DNA from: Lacrimispora sp. BS-2
GTDB lineage: Bacteria > Bacillota > Clostridia > Lachnospirales > Lachnospiraceae
Assembly (NCBI RefSeq): GCF_040207125.1
Contig: NZ_CP157940.1
Span: 1,860,001-1,924,000 of the forward strand
Length of the DNA: 64,000 bases
Direction of reading: 5' to 3'
The notes below the pieces were generated by a model. It had not been told where the DNA came from. It searched no databases and worked only from the letters and a program-made list of their open reading frames with translations. Position numbers and translations under genes: made by a program. Every line of letters begins with the position of its first letter. The first letter of the stretch is position 1. Below, one piece after another: positions 63,994-64,000 of this stretch.

Positions 63994-64000
63994 TTCATTA
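63986..64000 (+). CDS. istB: IstB-like ATP-binding protein, first codons only
   Basis: An ATG at 63986 overlaps the istA stop, as usual for the helper ATPase gene of IS21. Only five codons are inside the window. Confidence 0.45.

Larger units (their letters stand above)
62369..64000 (+). mobile_element. IS21-family element (left part)
   Basis: It begins with TGTGAATGGCATAAT inside tnpC and carries istA and the first codons of istB; the rest lies beyond the right edge. Repeated GGCGGAGAAAATTCCCC-type sequence follows the left end, as is common at IS21 ends. Confidence 0.75.

Overview
The window looks like the chromosome of an anaerobic Clostridia, most likely a Lachnospiraceae of the Lacrimispora / Clostridium saccharolyticum type. 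This is inferred from the moderate GC content, strong AGGAGG ribosome binding sites, an Rnf complex, a tryptophan T-box, YesM/YesN-type regulation, LysM-GH18 spore proteins and many small clostridial hypothetical genes. The species itself cannot be read from the sequence. I see no rRNA, tRNA or CRISPR array.

Layout. 1-2.5 kb: the start of a membrane protein and an EF-G paralog. 2.6-6.2 kb, minus strand: a retron-type unit with an uncharacterised 336-aa protein, a 191-nt msr-msd RNA bounded by a perfect 16-bp a1/a2 repeat, a retron reverse transcriptase, an overlapping 84-aa ORF and a BadF-family sugar kinase. 6.6-10 kb: an aromatic amino acid operon (DAHP synthase, prephenate dehydrogenase, EPSP synthase). 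10-13.6 kb: a cysteine hydrolase, an anchored protein, a GNAT enzyme and a sigma/anti-sigma gene scar. 13.6-16.9 kb: a Trp T-box (UGG specifier) followed by a TrpXYZ-like ABC transporter. 16.9-23.3 kb: hexuronate catabolism with two KDG kinases (one frameshifted), KDPG aldolase, an IclR regulator with two identical 14-bp operators, a LacI regulator and glucuronate isomerase. 23.4-28.5 kb: the complete rnfCDGEAB operon. 29-33.1 kb: a heterodimeric ABC exporter with a MarR repressor. 34.4-45.9 kb: a coherent cluster of anaerobic sulfatase maturase, YesM/YesN two-component system, Bmp-type nucleoside ABC transporter, sulfatase with the CxPxR site, and purine nucleoside phosphorylase.

From about 46 kb to the end the window is an accessory region. 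It holds small secreted, lipo- and membrane proteins, a LysM-GH18 protein, a CPBP protease, many short ORFs with good ribosome binding sites, several decayed genes (a methyltransferase with a nonsense codon, an IS3 fragment, truncated ORFs), a NADAR enzyme, and an IS66 element whose tnpC is interrupted by an IS21-family element that runs off the right edge.

The two systems most worth attention are the retron unit (RNA, RT and unassigned partner proteins) and the sulfatase-nucleoside cluster. The latter suggests import of a sulfated nucleoside-like substrate, desulfation by a dedicated matured sulfatase, and phosphorolysis.
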